A stretch of DNA of 64,000 nucleotides from Agrococcus jejuensis (GTDB lineage: Bacteria; Actinomycetota; Actinomycetes; Actinomycetales; Microbacteriaceae), in assembly GCF_900099705.1 (NCBI RefSeq), contig NZ_LT629695.1:1240001-1304000 (forward strand), written 5' to 3'. Of this stretch, positions 34,386 through 42,825 are shown one piece after another. Position numbers and translations under genes: made by a program. The notes beneath the pieces are model-generated. The model was given only the letters and a program-made list of their open reading frames with translations, was not told the DNA's origin and did not search any database. Position 1 is the stretch's first letter; each line of letters starts with the position of its first letter.

Positions 34386-35651
34386 ATGATGTTCCGCTCG
34401 CTCAAGCTCTTCAACTACCGCACCTGGTTCGTCGGCGCCCTCATCTCGAACGTGGGCGCCTGGATGCAGGCGACCGCGATCTCGTGGATCACGCTCACCG
34501 AGCTCACCGACCAGGACGCGACGTCGGTCGGCGTCACGATGGCGCTGCAGTTCGGCCCGCAGCTGCTGCTCGTGCCGCTCTCGGGGCTCGTCGCCGACCG
34601 CTTCCCCAAGCGCAACGTGCTGTTCGTGACGCAGTCGATGCTGGGCATCCTGTCGCTCATGCTCGGCGTGCTCGCCGTCACGGGCGTGCTCGAGCTGTGG
34701 ATGGTGTGGACGTTCGCGGCGCTGTTCGGCTCGACGCAGGCGTTCGACAACCCCGCGCGCCAGGCGTTCGTGTCGGAGATCGTCGGCCAGGACCACCTCT
34801 CGAACGCCGTCGCGCTGAACTCGGCGTCGTTCCACGGCGCGCGCCTCGCGGGCCCCGCCGTCGCCGGCCTGTCGATCGCGCTCATCGGCGCCGGCCCGGT
34901 CTTCCTGCTCAACGCGCTGACGTTCGTCGCGATGATCGTCGCCCTCGCGAGGCTGCGGCGCGACGAGCTGCAGCCCGCGCCGCGCGGCGCCCGCGGGTTC
35001 GGCGACATCGTGCAGGGCATGAAGTACGTCGGCAGGCGGCACGACATCGTCGTCGTGATGGTCATGGCGTTCACGCTCGGCACGTTCGGCCTGAACTTCC
35101 CCATCTTCATCTCCACCATGACCGTCGAGTTCGGCGCCGACGCCGACACGTTCGGCCTGCTGTCGTCATCGATGGCGATCGGCTCGGTCACGGGCGCGCT
35201 GCTCGCCGCCCGCTCCGAGCGACCACGGTGGACGCTCGTGATCGGCGGCCTCGGCGCCTTCGCCCTCGCATGCACCGTGCTCGCCTGGGTGCCGAACCTC
35301 TGGCTCTTCGCCGTCGGCCTCGCCCTCGCGGGCTTCACGGCGCAGCTGTTCATGACGAACGCCAACTCGACGGTGCAGCTGTCGACGGCCCCCGAGATGC
35401 GCGGCCGCGTCATGGCCCTCTACTCGGCGGTGTTCCTCGGCGGCACGCCCATCGGCGCCCCGATCGTCGGCTGGGTGGCGGATGCGTACGGCCCCCGCTG
35501 GGCGATCATGGTCGCCGTCGCCACCGCGCTCGTCGCGTTCGCGATCGGCGCCGCGTGGTGGTCGCGCCAGCGCCGCGCCGACCGCATGAGCCGCACGGGC
35601 ACGCTCCGCCTCACGGAGCTCACCGAGGAGCTGCAGACGACGAAGTCGTAG
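34386..35651 (+). CDS. MFS exporter (DHA3/EntS-like)
   Basis: 421 residues, twelve predicted membrane segments. FNYRTWFVGALISNVGAWMQATAISWITL, LVADRFPKRNVLFV, FDNPARQAFVSEIVGQDHLSNAVALNSASFHGARLAGPAVAG and MRGRVMALYSAVFLGGTPIGAPIVGW are typical of MFS_3 (DHA3) exporters of drugs, siderophores or metabolites. Downstream of the MarR repressor and probably co-transcribed. GGAGG lies 7 bases upstream of the double ATG at 34386. The 88-base gap before it has no other gene. Confidence 0.9.
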   Translation: MMFRSLKLFNYRTWFVGALISNVGAWMQATAISWITLTELTDQDATSVGVTMALQFGPQLLLVPLSGLVADRFPKRNVLFVTQSMLGILSLMLGVLAVTGVLELWMVWTFAALFGSTQAFDNPARQAFVSEIVGQDHLSNAVALNSASFHGARLAGPAVAGLSIALIGAGPVFLLNALTFVAMIVALARLRRDELQPAPRGARGFGDIVQGMKYVGRRHDIVVVMVMAFTLGTFGLNFPIFISTMTVEFGADADTFGLLSSSMAIGSVTGALLAARSERPRWTLVIGGLGAFALACTVLAWVPNLWLFAVGLALAGFTAQLFMTNANSTVQLSTAPEMRGRVMALYSAVFLGGTPIGAPIVGWVADAYGPRWAIMVAVATALVAFAIGAAWWSRQRRADRMSRTGTLRLTELTEELQTTKS

Positions 35652-35673
35652 GGCTCCGGACCGCCCTTCCCAC

Positions 35674-35831
35674 CAGCTGGTCGAGGAGCGCGCGAGCCCT
35701 GGCGAGCCCGCGTCACGAGACCACGCGACCGCCGCTCCTGCCCAGCCACGCGCATGGTCGCGTCGAGCGAGCAGGTCGCGTGGTCTCGTGACGGCTCCTC
35801 GCCTGCGGCTCGGGGCCTCCTCGACCAGCTG
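35674..35831. repeat. Dispersed long palindrome, family B copy 3
   Basis: 158 bp with CAGCTGGTCGAGGAG ends as in the copies at 5443 and 20906. It occupies most of the 300-base gap between the MFS exporter and the nitroreductase. Confidence 0.8.
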
Positions 35832-35855
35832 GCCGCACCCGGTCACAGTCCTTCA

Positions 35856-35869
35856 CATTCGAACGAATC
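35856..35869. promoter_or_regulatory. Possible MarR half-site pair upstream of nitroreductase
   Basis: CATTCG-AA-CGAATC has the same half-sites (CATTCG and CGAAT) as the MarR operator at 33846-33866 with a shorter centre. It lies 83 bases upstream of the nitroreductase start. Confidence 0.4.
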
Positions 35870-35951
35870 GGGAATGCCCGCACGCACGCAGCGTTGGAGT
35901 CCTCGGGTCAACGTCGACCACTCCATCCGTCCACTCGAAGAAGGAGCCGAC

Positions 35952-36527
35952 ATGACCATCGTCGACCGCACCGCCCCCACCGACCACGCCATCCTCGACG
36001 TGCTGCAGGAGCGCTGGAGCCCCCGCGCCTACGAGCCCGTCGTCATCGACGAGGCCCTGCTCTCGAAGGCGCTCGAGGCCGCACGCTGGAGCCCCTCCGC
36101 GTACAACGCGCAGCCGTGGCGCTTCGTCGTCGCGCGCCGCGGCACCGAGGCGTTCGACCAGGTCGTCGCCGCACTCGCCGAGTTCAACCAGCTCTGGGCG
36201 CCCAACGCCTCCGTGCTCATCGTCGCGATCGCCGAGGTCGCCAACGAGGAGGGCCGCGCGAACCCGACCGCCGTCTACGACCTCGGCCAGGCCGTCGCGC
36301 ACCTCACGATCCAGGCGCACGCCGACGGCCTCGTCGTGCACCAGATGTCGGGCTTCGACGCAGCAGCGGCGGCGCAGTCGTTCGGCCTCGAGGACCGCCT
36401 GCAGCCCGTGACGGTCGTCGCGCTCGGCTCGCTCGGCGACGCCGCCGCGCTCGACGCGATGCTGCGCGAGCGCGAGCACGCCCCGCGCGCCCGCAAGCCG
36501 CTGTCGGAGATCGTGCTCGGCTCCTGA
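35952..36527 (+). CDS. Nitroreductase-family flavoprotein
   Basis: 191 residues, FMN-binding nitroreductase fold: LQERWSPRAYEPVVIDEALLSKALEAARWSPSAYNAQPWRFVVARR, AVAHLTIQAHADGLVVHQMSGFD and VVALGSLGD. Members reduce quinones, nitro compounds or other electrophiles with NAD(P)H. GAAGGAG 7 bases before ATG 35952. The neighbouring MarR/MFS pair, reductases and a shared CATTCG motif place it in a redox or xenobiotic response group. Followed by a strong palindromic terminator. Confidence 0.9.
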   Translation: MTIVDRTAPTDHAILDVLQERWSPRAYEPVVIDEALLSKALEAARWSPSAYNAQPWRFVVARRGTEAFDQVVAALAEFNQLWAPNASVLIVAIAEVANEEGRANPTAVYDLGQAVAHLTIQAHADGLVVHQMSGFDAAAAAQSFGLEDRLQPVTVVALGSLGDAAALDAMLREREHAPRARKPLSEIVLGS

Positions 36528-36540
36528 CCCCCGCATGACT

Positions 36541-36588
36541 GGGCACTTGATGTCGTGGATCGGGCCCGATCCACGACATCGAGTGCCC
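36541..36588. terminator. 48-base palindromic terminator
   Basis: 24-bp arms GGGCACTTGATGTCGTGGAT... around centre GGGCCC with a single G-T mispair, 14 bases after the nitroreductase stop. No U-tract. Confidence 0.8.
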
Positions 36589-36654
36589 GTTCGCGTGCAT
36601 CTACTGCCCGATCGCCGTCTGCGCACCCCATCGGTGCCGCAGAGGATGCGCCCG

Positions 36655-36660
36655 TAGCGT
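36655..36660 (+). promoter_or_regulatory. -10 box of a leaderless transcript (TAGCGT)
   Basis: TAGCGT is 7 bases before ATG 36668 and no ribosome site is present, which favours this start over a GTG at 36659. Confidence 0.6.
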
Positions 36661-36667
36661 GGGCACC

Positions 36668-37708
36668 ATGCCCTCCGACTACGTGGCCCCCGGCCAGGAG
36701 TACACGCGCGACACCGCGTACATCGAGTCGCGCATCACCGCCGACGGCGCCGACGGCTGGCGCGTCGAGCCCGACCGCTACCGGCTGATCGTCGCGCGCG
36801 CGTGCCCGTGGGCGAACCGCATGCTCATCGTGCGCCGCCTGCTCGGGCTCGAGGATGCGCTGTCGGTCGGCATGTGCGGGCCGACGCACGACGAGCGGTC
36901 GTGGACGTTCGACCTCGATCCCGGCGGCGTCGACCCCGTGCTCGGCATCGAGCGCATCCAGGATGCGTACTTCGCGCGCGTGCCCGACTACCCGAAGGGC
37001 ATCACGGTGCCGGCGATCGTCGACATCCCCTCGGGTGCGGTCGTCACGAACGACTTCGCGCAGATGAGCCTCGACCTGTCGACCGAGTGGCGGCCGTTCC
37101 ACCGCGAGGGCGCGCCCGACCTGCTGCCCGCGGCGCAGCGGGAGGAGATGGATGCGGTCATGCGCCGCGTCTACACCGAGGTGAACAACGGCGTGTACCG
37201 CTGCGGGTTCGCAGGATCGCAGGCGGCGTACGACGACGCGTACGACCGGCTGTGGACGGCGCTCGACTGGCTCGAGGAGCGCCTCGCGACCCGCCGGTTC
37301 CTCATGGGCGACGCCATCACCGAGGCCGACGTGCGCCTCTTCACGACGCTCGCGCGCTTCGATCCCGTCTACCACGGCCACTTCAAGGCGAATCGGCAGA
37401 GGCTCACCGAGATGCCGGCGTTGTGGGGCTACGCGCGCGACCTGTTCCAGACGCCCGGATTCGGCGACACGATCGACTTCGCGCAGATCAAGGAGCACTA
37501 CTACGTCGTGCACGAGGACGTGAACCCGTCGGGCATCGTGCCGAAGGGTCCCGCGCTCGACGGCTGGCTCGAGCCGCACGACCGCGAGGCGCTGTCGACG
37601 GGCGGGTCGCCGTTCGGCGACGGCACGCCTCCCCCGCCGCCGCGCGACGCCGAGCTCGTGCCGCAGCACGCGACGCCGCTGCCCGGCGGGGTGGCTCCGG
37701 TTCGCTGA
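36668..37708 (+). CDS. Glutathionyl-hydroquinone reductase-like protein (Xi-class GST)
   Basis: 346 residues. N-terminal thioredoxin-like domain with catalytic Cys46 in ARACPWANRM, the C-P-W-A motif of YqjG/EcM4 glutathionyl-hydroquinone reductases; YPKGITVPAIVDIPSGAVVTNDFAQMSLDL carries the cis-Pro and thiol-contact loop. The all-helical C-terminal domain includes FLMGDAITEADVRLFTTLARFDPVYHGHFK. Extra Pro-rich C-terminal ~45 residues are probably disordered. Actinobacteria generally use mycothiol, so the natural thiol conjugate is likely not glutathione; that is an inference. Confidence 0.9.
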   Translation: MPSDYVAPGQEYTRDTAYIESRITADGADGWRVEPDRYRLIVARACPWANRMLIVRRLLGLEDALSVGMCGPTHDERSWTFDLDPGGVDPVLGIERIQDAYFARVPDYPKGITVPAIVDIPSGAVVTNDFAQMSLDLSTEWRPFHREGAPDLLPAAQREEMDAVMRRVYTEVNNGVYRCGFAGSQAAYDDAYDRLWTALDWLEERLATRRFLMGDAITEADVRLFTTLARFDPVYHGHFKANRQRLTEMPALWGYARDLFQTPGFGDTIDFAQIKEHYYVVHEDVNPSGIVPKGPALDGWLEPHDREALSTGGSPFGDGTPPPPPRDAELVPQHATPLPGGVAPVR

Positions 37709-37733
37709 GCCCGGGCAGCGGCGACCAGGGGGC

Positions 37734-38552
37734 TCAGCCGCGTACGAGCGCGCGGGCCGCCGCGACGGTGTCGACCGCGGCGAGCAGGCGCGCGTCGCCG
37801 ATCGGCGGGCCTCCGACCTCGTCGACGAGGCACACCGCGACGCTCGTCGCCCCGACGTCGGCGAGCGCGCGGATCTGCGCCGCGATCGTCTCGGCCGACG
37901 CGTCGACAGGCACCGACAGGAAGACGACCGCAGCGGGCACGCCATCGCGGCCGGCCGCATCCCACGCCTCGCGCACGGTCGCGATGCGCTCGCGCGCCGC
38001 ATCGACGTCGGCGCCCTCGGTGAGGATCACGCCGTCGCCGAGCTCGCCCGCGAGCGCGAGCGTGCGCTCGCGGATCGCGCCGACGAGCAGCGGCGGGACG
38101 TCGGCGGGCGGCCAGCGCAGCTGCACGGCGTCGAGCTGCACGTAGCGGCCGTCGCGCGACACCTCCTCGCCCGCGAGCAGCGGCCGCAACGCGTCGACGT
38201 GCTCGCGCAGCAGCGTGAGCGGCGACTGCGCGCGCACGCCCGCCTGCCCCATCCAGTCGAGCACGCCGTGCCCGAAGCCCGGCAGCAACCGCCCGGGGAA
38301 GAGCCGCGCGAGCGTCGCGACCTCCATGGCCTCGAGCGCGACGGTGCGCAGCGGCACGGGCATGAGGCCGATGCCGACGCGGATGCGCGGGGTCCAGGCG
38401 AGCGCTGCCGCCGCGGCGGCCACGCCCGACTCGGCGAAGCAGTCCTCCCACACCCACAGCTCGTCGAGGCCCGCGGCATCGGCGGCGAGCGCCACGTCGC
38501 GGTAGGCCTCGGGCGGCTGATCGGGCGGGACGATGAGGGCGACGGCAACCAT
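37734..38552 (-). CDS. LLM-class flavin-dependent oxidoreductase
   Basis: 272 residues, short bacterial-luciferase-like TIM barrel: VALIVPPDQPPEAYRDVALAADAAGLDELWVWEDCF, VGIGLMPVPLRTVALEAMEVATLARLFPGRLLPGFGHGV and PPLLVGAIRERTLALAGELGDGVILTE. The pattern is closest to F420-dependent LLM enzymes such as mer-like reductases, but cofactor choice cannot be proved by eye. Divergent from the phosphotransferase. A TAGCGT box (38559-38564 complement) lies 6 bases before ATG 38552, indicating a leaderless message. Confidence 0.85.
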   Translation of the reverse strand: MVAVALIVPPDQPPEAYRDVALAADAAGLDELWVWEDCFAESGVAAAAAALAWTPRIRVGIGLMPVPLRTVALEAMEVATLARLFPGRLLPGFGHGVLDWMGQAGVRAQSPLTLLREHVDALRPLLAGEEVSRDGRYVQLDAVQLRWPPADVPPLLVGAIRERTLALAGELGDGVILTEGADVDAARERIATVREAWDAAGRDGVPAAVVFLSVPVDASAETIAAQIRALADVGATSVAVCLVDEVGGPPIGDARLLAAVDTVAAARALVRG

Positions 38553-38652
38553 GGCTCGACGCTAGCGCCGACCACCGACGCGCACATGCCACACGGGCCC
38601 GCCGCGCTGCAAGGCCAGCGGGCGCCCAGCGCTGCCTGCCAGGATCGAGGGC

Positions 38653-39795
38653 ATGGAGTCGCGGCTGGCCGAGCACGTGCTGCTCGAGGAGGCGCTGGGT
38701 CGCCCCGGGCGCCTCATCTCGCGCGACCCGTTCGGCGCGGGCGTCATCGCAGGCTTCGAGGTCGACGACGACGGCACGTCGCTCACGTACTTCGTCGACA
38801 CGTCGGGCGAGTCGGTGCCCGAGGAGACGGGGCTCGTGCTGAAGCAGGGCGACGCGTTGCAGGCGCGCGTCTGGCTGCATCCCGCCGATCCGCGACTGCC
38901 GACCCTGCCGGTCGCCGCGTTCGGCGAGTCGGCCGCGCGACTGCTCGAGCGCTTCGGCATCGCCGGCACGTTCGAGTCCGAGATCGTCGCGTACCGGCCG
39001 GGCAAGCGCGCCGTGCTGCGGCTGCGCGGCGCCGAGTCGGAGCACTTCCTGAAGATCGTGCCGCCCGGCGTCACCGAGCACATCGCCGGCCTGCACTCGG
39101 CCCTCGCGAAGGCCGGCGTGCCCGTGCCGCGCATCCCCCGTTGGGCGCCGCAGGGCTGCATGCTCATCGAGCAGGCCAAGGGGCTCGCGGGGCCGAAGGC
39201 TGCGCTGACGCTCGCGCCGGATGCGCTGCTGCAGGCCGTCGACGTCGTGCGACTGGGGCTCGAGCGCGCCGAGATCACGGGTGCCGCCCGGCCGGCGCTC
39301 GCGTCGCGCATCGACTGGTACGCCGCGCGGCTCGCGCAGGCGTCGCCCGAGCGCGCGGGTCTCGCGATGGCGCTGCGCGACGCCGTGCACGCGCGCCGCC
39401 GCGACGTGACGCTGCCGGTCGTCGTGCACGGCGACCTGCACCTCGGCCAGCTGTTCTTCACCGACGACGTCGTGACGGGGCTCATCGATGTCGACACCGC
39501 CGGCGTGGGCGACCGCGACGAGGACTCCGCCGCGTTCATCGGCCACGCCCGCACGAGCGCGCTGCTCACCGCGGCCGCCGGCCGGTCGGAGGCGGCGCTC
39601 GCGCTGCACGTGCTCGCCGACGTCGCATCCGAGCGCTGGCTCGACGGCCCGCACTCGCGCTCGCTCACGGCCGCGCACCTCATGGCGCATGCCCTGTCGG
39701 CGGTCGAGCAGGGCGCCGTCGACCGCGCCGACCGGATGCTCGACGAGGCCGCGTCGCTCGTGAGCGTCGCGCCGAGGGCGGCGAGCGCGGGCTGA
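38653..39795 (+). CDS. Aminoglycoside phosphotransferase-like kinase
   Basis: 380 residues. The C-terminal kinase lobe has VVVHGDLHLGQLFFTDDVVTGLIDVDTAGVGDRDED near residues 257-290, with catalytic Asp in HGDLH and the metal-binding IDVDTA, as in APH and maltokinase relatives. FLKIVPPG supplies a candidate ATP-binding Lys. The first ~90 residues are a separate, unrecognised domain. The substrate is unknown. CAGGAT at 38640-38645, 7 bases before ATG, suggests leaderless translation. Confidence 0.8.
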   Translation: MESRLAEHVLLEEALGRPGRLISRDPFGAGVIAGFEVDDDGTSLTYFVDTSGESVPEETGLVLKQGDALQARVWLHPADPRLPTLPVAAFGESAARLLERFGIAGTFESEIVAYRPGKRAVLRLRGAESEHFLKIVPPGVTEHIAGLHSALAKAGVPVPRIPRWAPQGCMLIEQAKGLAGPKAALTLAPDALLQAVDVVRLGLERAEITGAARPALASRIDWYAARLAQASPERAGLAMALRDAVHARRRDVTLPVVVHGDLHLGQLFFTDDVVTGLIDVDTAGVGDRDEDSAAFIGHARTSALLTAAAGRSEAALALHVLADVASERWLDGPHSRSLTAAHLMAHALSAVEQGAVDRADRMLDEAASLVSVAPRAASAG

Positions 39796-39833
39796 GCCGC
39801 GGTCGGCCGCGGCTGACTGGTCGAAGATGCACG

Positions 39834-40123
39834 CATGACTGGTCGCAATTGCACCGAAACAGCGACCAGTGCGGTGCAATCGTGACCAGTCATCGACCAT
39901 CTGTGACCGCTCGGAGTGCAACTGCGACCAGTCGGTTCGCTGAATCGACTGGTCACTCGTGGCGTCGACCGGTCACTCGTTGCGATCGACTGGTCACGAT
40001 TCGGGCCCACGAGCGACCGATCACCCCAACGAATGACCACTCATCCTCACGAGTGACCGGTCACCCCTACGAGTGACCAGTCACCCCCACGAGCGACCAA
40101 TCACCGCAACGAGCGACCGGTCA
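39834..40123. repeat. Array of GACTGGTC units with a 20-base period (family D copy 1)
   Basis: The left part holds GACTGGTCGCAATTGCACCG and its inverted counterpart. The right part holds three forward units (A-C-T-G-G-T-C-A-C-T-C-G-T) starting at 39948, 39968 and 39989, then six inverted units starting at 40009, 40029, 40049, 40069, 40089 and 40109, exactly 20 bases apart. The last unit ends in the stop codon of the convergent dehydrogenase gene. The array fills the 325-base gap; no gene is supported in it. Confidence 0.85.
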
Positions 40124-41236
40124 GGGCTCGGGGAAGCGCACGATCTGGCGGATGGCCTCGCCGCGGTCGAGGCGGTCCATCGCCTCGGGGAGGTCGTCGA
40201 GGGCGACGTGGCCCGTGATGAGGCGGTCGATGCGCAGCGTGCCGTCGAGCACCATCGCGGCGGCGCGGGCGATGTCGGCGTCGGGGTCGCCCGAGCCCAT
40301 GTACGAGCCGACGAGCGTGCGCGCCTCGGTCACGAGCGCCAGCGCATCGACCGCGACCTCCGTGCCGGGCCGCGGCAGGCCCACGGCGACCGTGCGGCCG
40401 CCGACGTCGGTCGCCGCGACGGCCGTCGACAGCGCCGCGGCGTTGCCGACGCACTCGACCACGAGGTCGAACCGCGCCCCGCGAGCCGCTGCCTCGTCGG
40501 GCGTCAGCGCATCCGTCGCGCCCATCCCCCTCGCCACGTCGAGTCGGGCGACGTTCGCGTCGATCGCCGTGATCGAGCCGGCGCCGAGCGCCTCGGCCAT
40601 GAGCGCCGCCGCCATGCCCACGCCGCCGAGGCCCACGATCGCCACCGACTCCCCGCGCTCGAGTCGCCCGGCGTTCGCGACCGCCCCGCCGCCCGTGAGC
40701 ACGGCGCAGCCGAGCAGCGCGCCCACGTCGGCGGGCACGGCATGCGGGATGCGCACGAGGCTGTGCTCGCTCGTCACGATGCGCTCGGCGAACGCCGAGA
40801 CGCCGCTGTGGTGATCGATCGGCACCCCGTCGCGGCGGAAGCGGCGCTCGCCGCTCAGCAGCGCGCCCGCCGCGTTGGCGACGAGTCCGCGCTCGCACAG
40901 CCGCCACCGGCGGCCCGTGCAGGCCGAGCATGCGCCGCACCGCGGCATGAACGTGGCGGTGACGCGGTCGCCGACCGCCACTCGCCCGACCCCCGGCCCG
41001 ACGGCCTCGACGATGCCGCATCCCTCGTGCCCCAGCACGAGCGGCACCGCCACGGCGCGCACGCCCGTGAGCCGCGAGAGGTCGGAGTGGCAGACGCCCG
41101 CCGCCTCCATGCGCACGAGCACCTCGCCGGGCCCCGGATCGGAGAGCTCGAGCTCGGCCACGACGACCGGCCGGCTCGTCGCGAACGGTCGCGGCGCATC
41201 CGCCCGCTCGAGCACTGCGGCGCGCACGCGCCTCAC
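40121..41236 (-). CDS. Zinc-dependent alcohol dehydrogenase (MDR family)
   Basis: 371 residues. Catalytic zinc ligands in AAGVCHSDLS and GHEGCGIVE, structural zinc cluster PRCGACSACTGRRWRLC, and the NAD-binding Rossmann motif GLGGVGMAAALMAEALGA near residue 200 with the acidic AIDAN that favours NAD+. Class III-like alcohol or S-hydroxymethyl-thiol dehydrogenases share this organisation. GTG 41236 overlaps the transporter's TGA (GTGA), so the transporter and enzyme are one operon. Inferred role: oxidises an alcohol that enters through the transporter or is made by the adjacent cluster. Confidence 0.9.
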   Translation of the reverse strand: MRRVRAAVLERADAPRPFATSRPVVVAELELSDPGPGEVLVRMEAAGVCHSDLSRLTGVRAVAVPLVLGHEGCGIVEAVGPGVGRVAVGDRVTATFMPRCGACSACTGRRWRLCERGLVANAAGALLSGERRFRRDGVPIDHHSGVSAFAERIVTSEHSLVRIPHAVPADVGALLGCAVLTGGGAVANAGRLERGESVAIVGLGGVGMAAALMAEALGAGSITAIDANVARLDVARGMGATDALTPDEAAARGARFDLVVECVGNAAALSTAVAATDVGGRTVAVGLPRPGTEVAVDALALVTEARTLVGSYMGSGDPDADIARAAAMVLDGTLRIDRLITGHVALDDLPEAMDRLDRGEAIRQIVRFPEP

Positions 41237-42582
41237 GCGGCAGCGCCTCCCTGCGCCGAGGACGCACGCGCCTCGACCTTCGCAGGCGCCGTCTCGGGCG
41301 CGAGCCACGCGGCGACGCCCGACACGAGCGCCGTCACGGCCACGAACGCACCGATCGCGACGGTGGTGCCGAACGTCGTGAGCAGCGCGATGCAGACGAC
41401 GGGCACGAGGCCGCCGAGCGCGCTCGTGAGCTGGAACGCGAGCGACGAGCCCGTGTAGCGCAGCTGCTGCGGGAAGAGCTCGGGCAGGAACGCGCCCTGC
41501 ACGCCGTACATGATCGCCCACGTGAGGATGCCGATCGAGACCGCCATGACGATGAGCGGCGCCGAGCCGGTGTCGAGCAGCGGGAAGAACGCGAAGCCCC
41601 AGATGGCCGTCGCGATCGCGCCCACCCAGTACAGCGGGCGGCGGCCGATGCGATCCGAGAGCCGACCCGTGCACAGGATGACGGGGATCGACAGCGCGCT
41701 GCCGACGACGAGGCCCGTGAGCACGATCGACGTATCGGCGCCGATGCGGCCGAGGTACGTCACCGAGATGATCGTGAAGACGTAGTAGCCCGAGAACACG
41801 ACGGCCGTCGCCCCCATGCCCAGCAGCAGGCGGCGCCACTGGTGGCGGAACACGTCGGCGACCGGCACCTTCGCGACCTTGCCGGCCTCCTCGAGCTGCT
41901 TGAACACCGGCGTCTCCTCGAGACGCAGGCGGATGTAGATGCCGACGACGAGCAGCACGGCGGAGGCGATGAACGGCAGGCGCCAGCCCCACTCGAGGAA
42001 CTGCTCGTCGGTCGTCGCGGTGACGGTGAGCAGCACGGCGCCGTTGGCGAGCAGCAGGCCGAACGGCGAGCCGAGCTGCACGAAGCTCGTGCCGCGGCCC
42101 GCGTTCCGCGGGTGGCCCGACTCCGAGATCATCAGCACGGCGCCGCCCCACTCGCCGCCGACGGCGAAGCCCTGCACGAGGCGCATGACCACGAGCAGGA
42201 TGGGCGCGACCACGCCGACCTGTCCGAAGACGGGCAGGCAGCCGATGACGATGGTCGCGACGCCCATGATGACGAGCGTCGCCATGAGCGCGCGTCGGCG
42301 ACCGATGCGGTCGCCGAGGTGACCGAAGACGGCGGCGCCGACGGGGCGGGCGAAGAAGCCGACCGCGAAGGTCGACAGCGACAGCAGCAGGCCGATGGCC
42401 GGGTCGCCGCCCTGTGGGAAGAACAGCACGGGGAAGACGAGCGCCGCGATGGTGCCGTAGACGAGGAAGTCGTAGAACTCGAGCGTGTTGCCGACGACGC
42501 TCGCCACCATGACGCCGCGTGGCGAGAGGCCTCTGCCCGATGGATTGTCGGACATCGTGCTGGGATCGATCGTCGCGCTCAT
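41233..42582 (-). CDS. MHS-family MFS transporter
   Basis: 449 residues, twelve membrane segments. VGNTLEFYDFLVYGTIAALVFPVLFFP, FFARPVGAAVFGHLGDRIGRRRALMATL and QGFAVGGEWGGAVLMISE are MHS family signatures (shikimate, alpha-ketoglutarate, aromatic acid and osmolyte carriers). GGAGG is 5 bases before ATG 42582; frames extending further upstream run into the operator region. Divergent from another MHS transporter, with a two-operator promoter region between them. Confidence 0.9.
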   Translation of the reverse strand: MSATIDPSTMSDNPSGRGLSPRGVMVASVVGNTLEFYDFLVYGTIAALVFPVLFFPQGGDPAIGLLLSLSTFAVGFFARPVGAAVFGHLGDRIGRRRALMATLVIMGVATIVIGCLPVFGQVGVVAPILLVVMRLVQGFAVGGEWGGAVLMISESGHPRNAGRGTSFVQLGSPFGLLLANGAVLLTVTATTDEQFLEWGWRLPFIASAVLLVVGIYIRLRLEETPVFKQLEEAGKVAKVPVADVFRHQWRRLLLGMGATAVVFSGYYVFTIISVTYLGRIGADTSIVLTGLVVGSALSIPVILCTGRLSDRIGRRPLYWVGAIATAIWGFAFFPLLDTGSAPLIVMAVSIGILTWAIMYGVQGAFLPELFPQQLRYTGSSLAFQLTSALGGLVPVVCIALLTTFGTTVAIGAFVAVTALVSGVAAWLAPETAPAKVEARASSAQGGAAA

Positions 42583-42652
42583 GGCGTCCTCCGCGTCGTT
42601 GCGAATGCTCCGGGCCCGGACCAGCCGCGAGTCGAGCCACGCGAACTGTCCG

Positions 42653-42665
42653 ATTGTCAGGCAAT
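42653..42665. promoter_or_regulatory. GntR/FadR-type operator, imperfect
   Basis: ATTGTCAGGCAAT: a near-palindrome of the TTGTC-N-GACAA type typical of FCD-class GntR regulators. Lies 71 bases upstream of the minus-strand transporter start. Confidence 0.6.
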
Positions 42666-42757
42666 CATACGGATGCACTCCGCACCGAGCAACCGGCGGG
42701 GCACGAAGCCCTAGGCTTCGAGCGAGGAACGACGAGCCGAACGCCGACAGTTGCACT

Positions 42758-42768
42758 TTGTCGGACAA
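42758..42768. promoter_or_regulatory. GntR/FadR-type operator, perfect
   Basis: TTGTC-G-GACAA, a perfect 5-1-5 palindrome, 58 bases before the plus-strand transporter GTG. The neighbouring GTCC/GGAC sequences make a second imperfect half-site. The likely binder is the GntR/FCD protein at 48630. Confidence 0.7.
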
Positions 42769-42825
42769 TCAGGCATTGTGGCTCCGCACGCTCCTCGGGG
42801 AGCGCAGCAGTACAAGGAGGTACTC

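Noticed and set aside
36659..36667. GTG start at 36659 for the hydroquinone reductase-like gene
   Set aside because: The TAGCGT box spacing fits ATG 36668; the extra three residues are not supported.
39834..40123. CRISPR array
   Set aside because: The 20-base units lie directly next to each other with no unique spacers, they occur in both orientations, and no cas genes are visible.
42751..42825. N-terminal extension of the MHS transporter from ATG 42751
   Set aside because: It would begin before the TTGTCGGACAA operator and lacks a ribosome site; GTG 42826 follows AAGGAGG.
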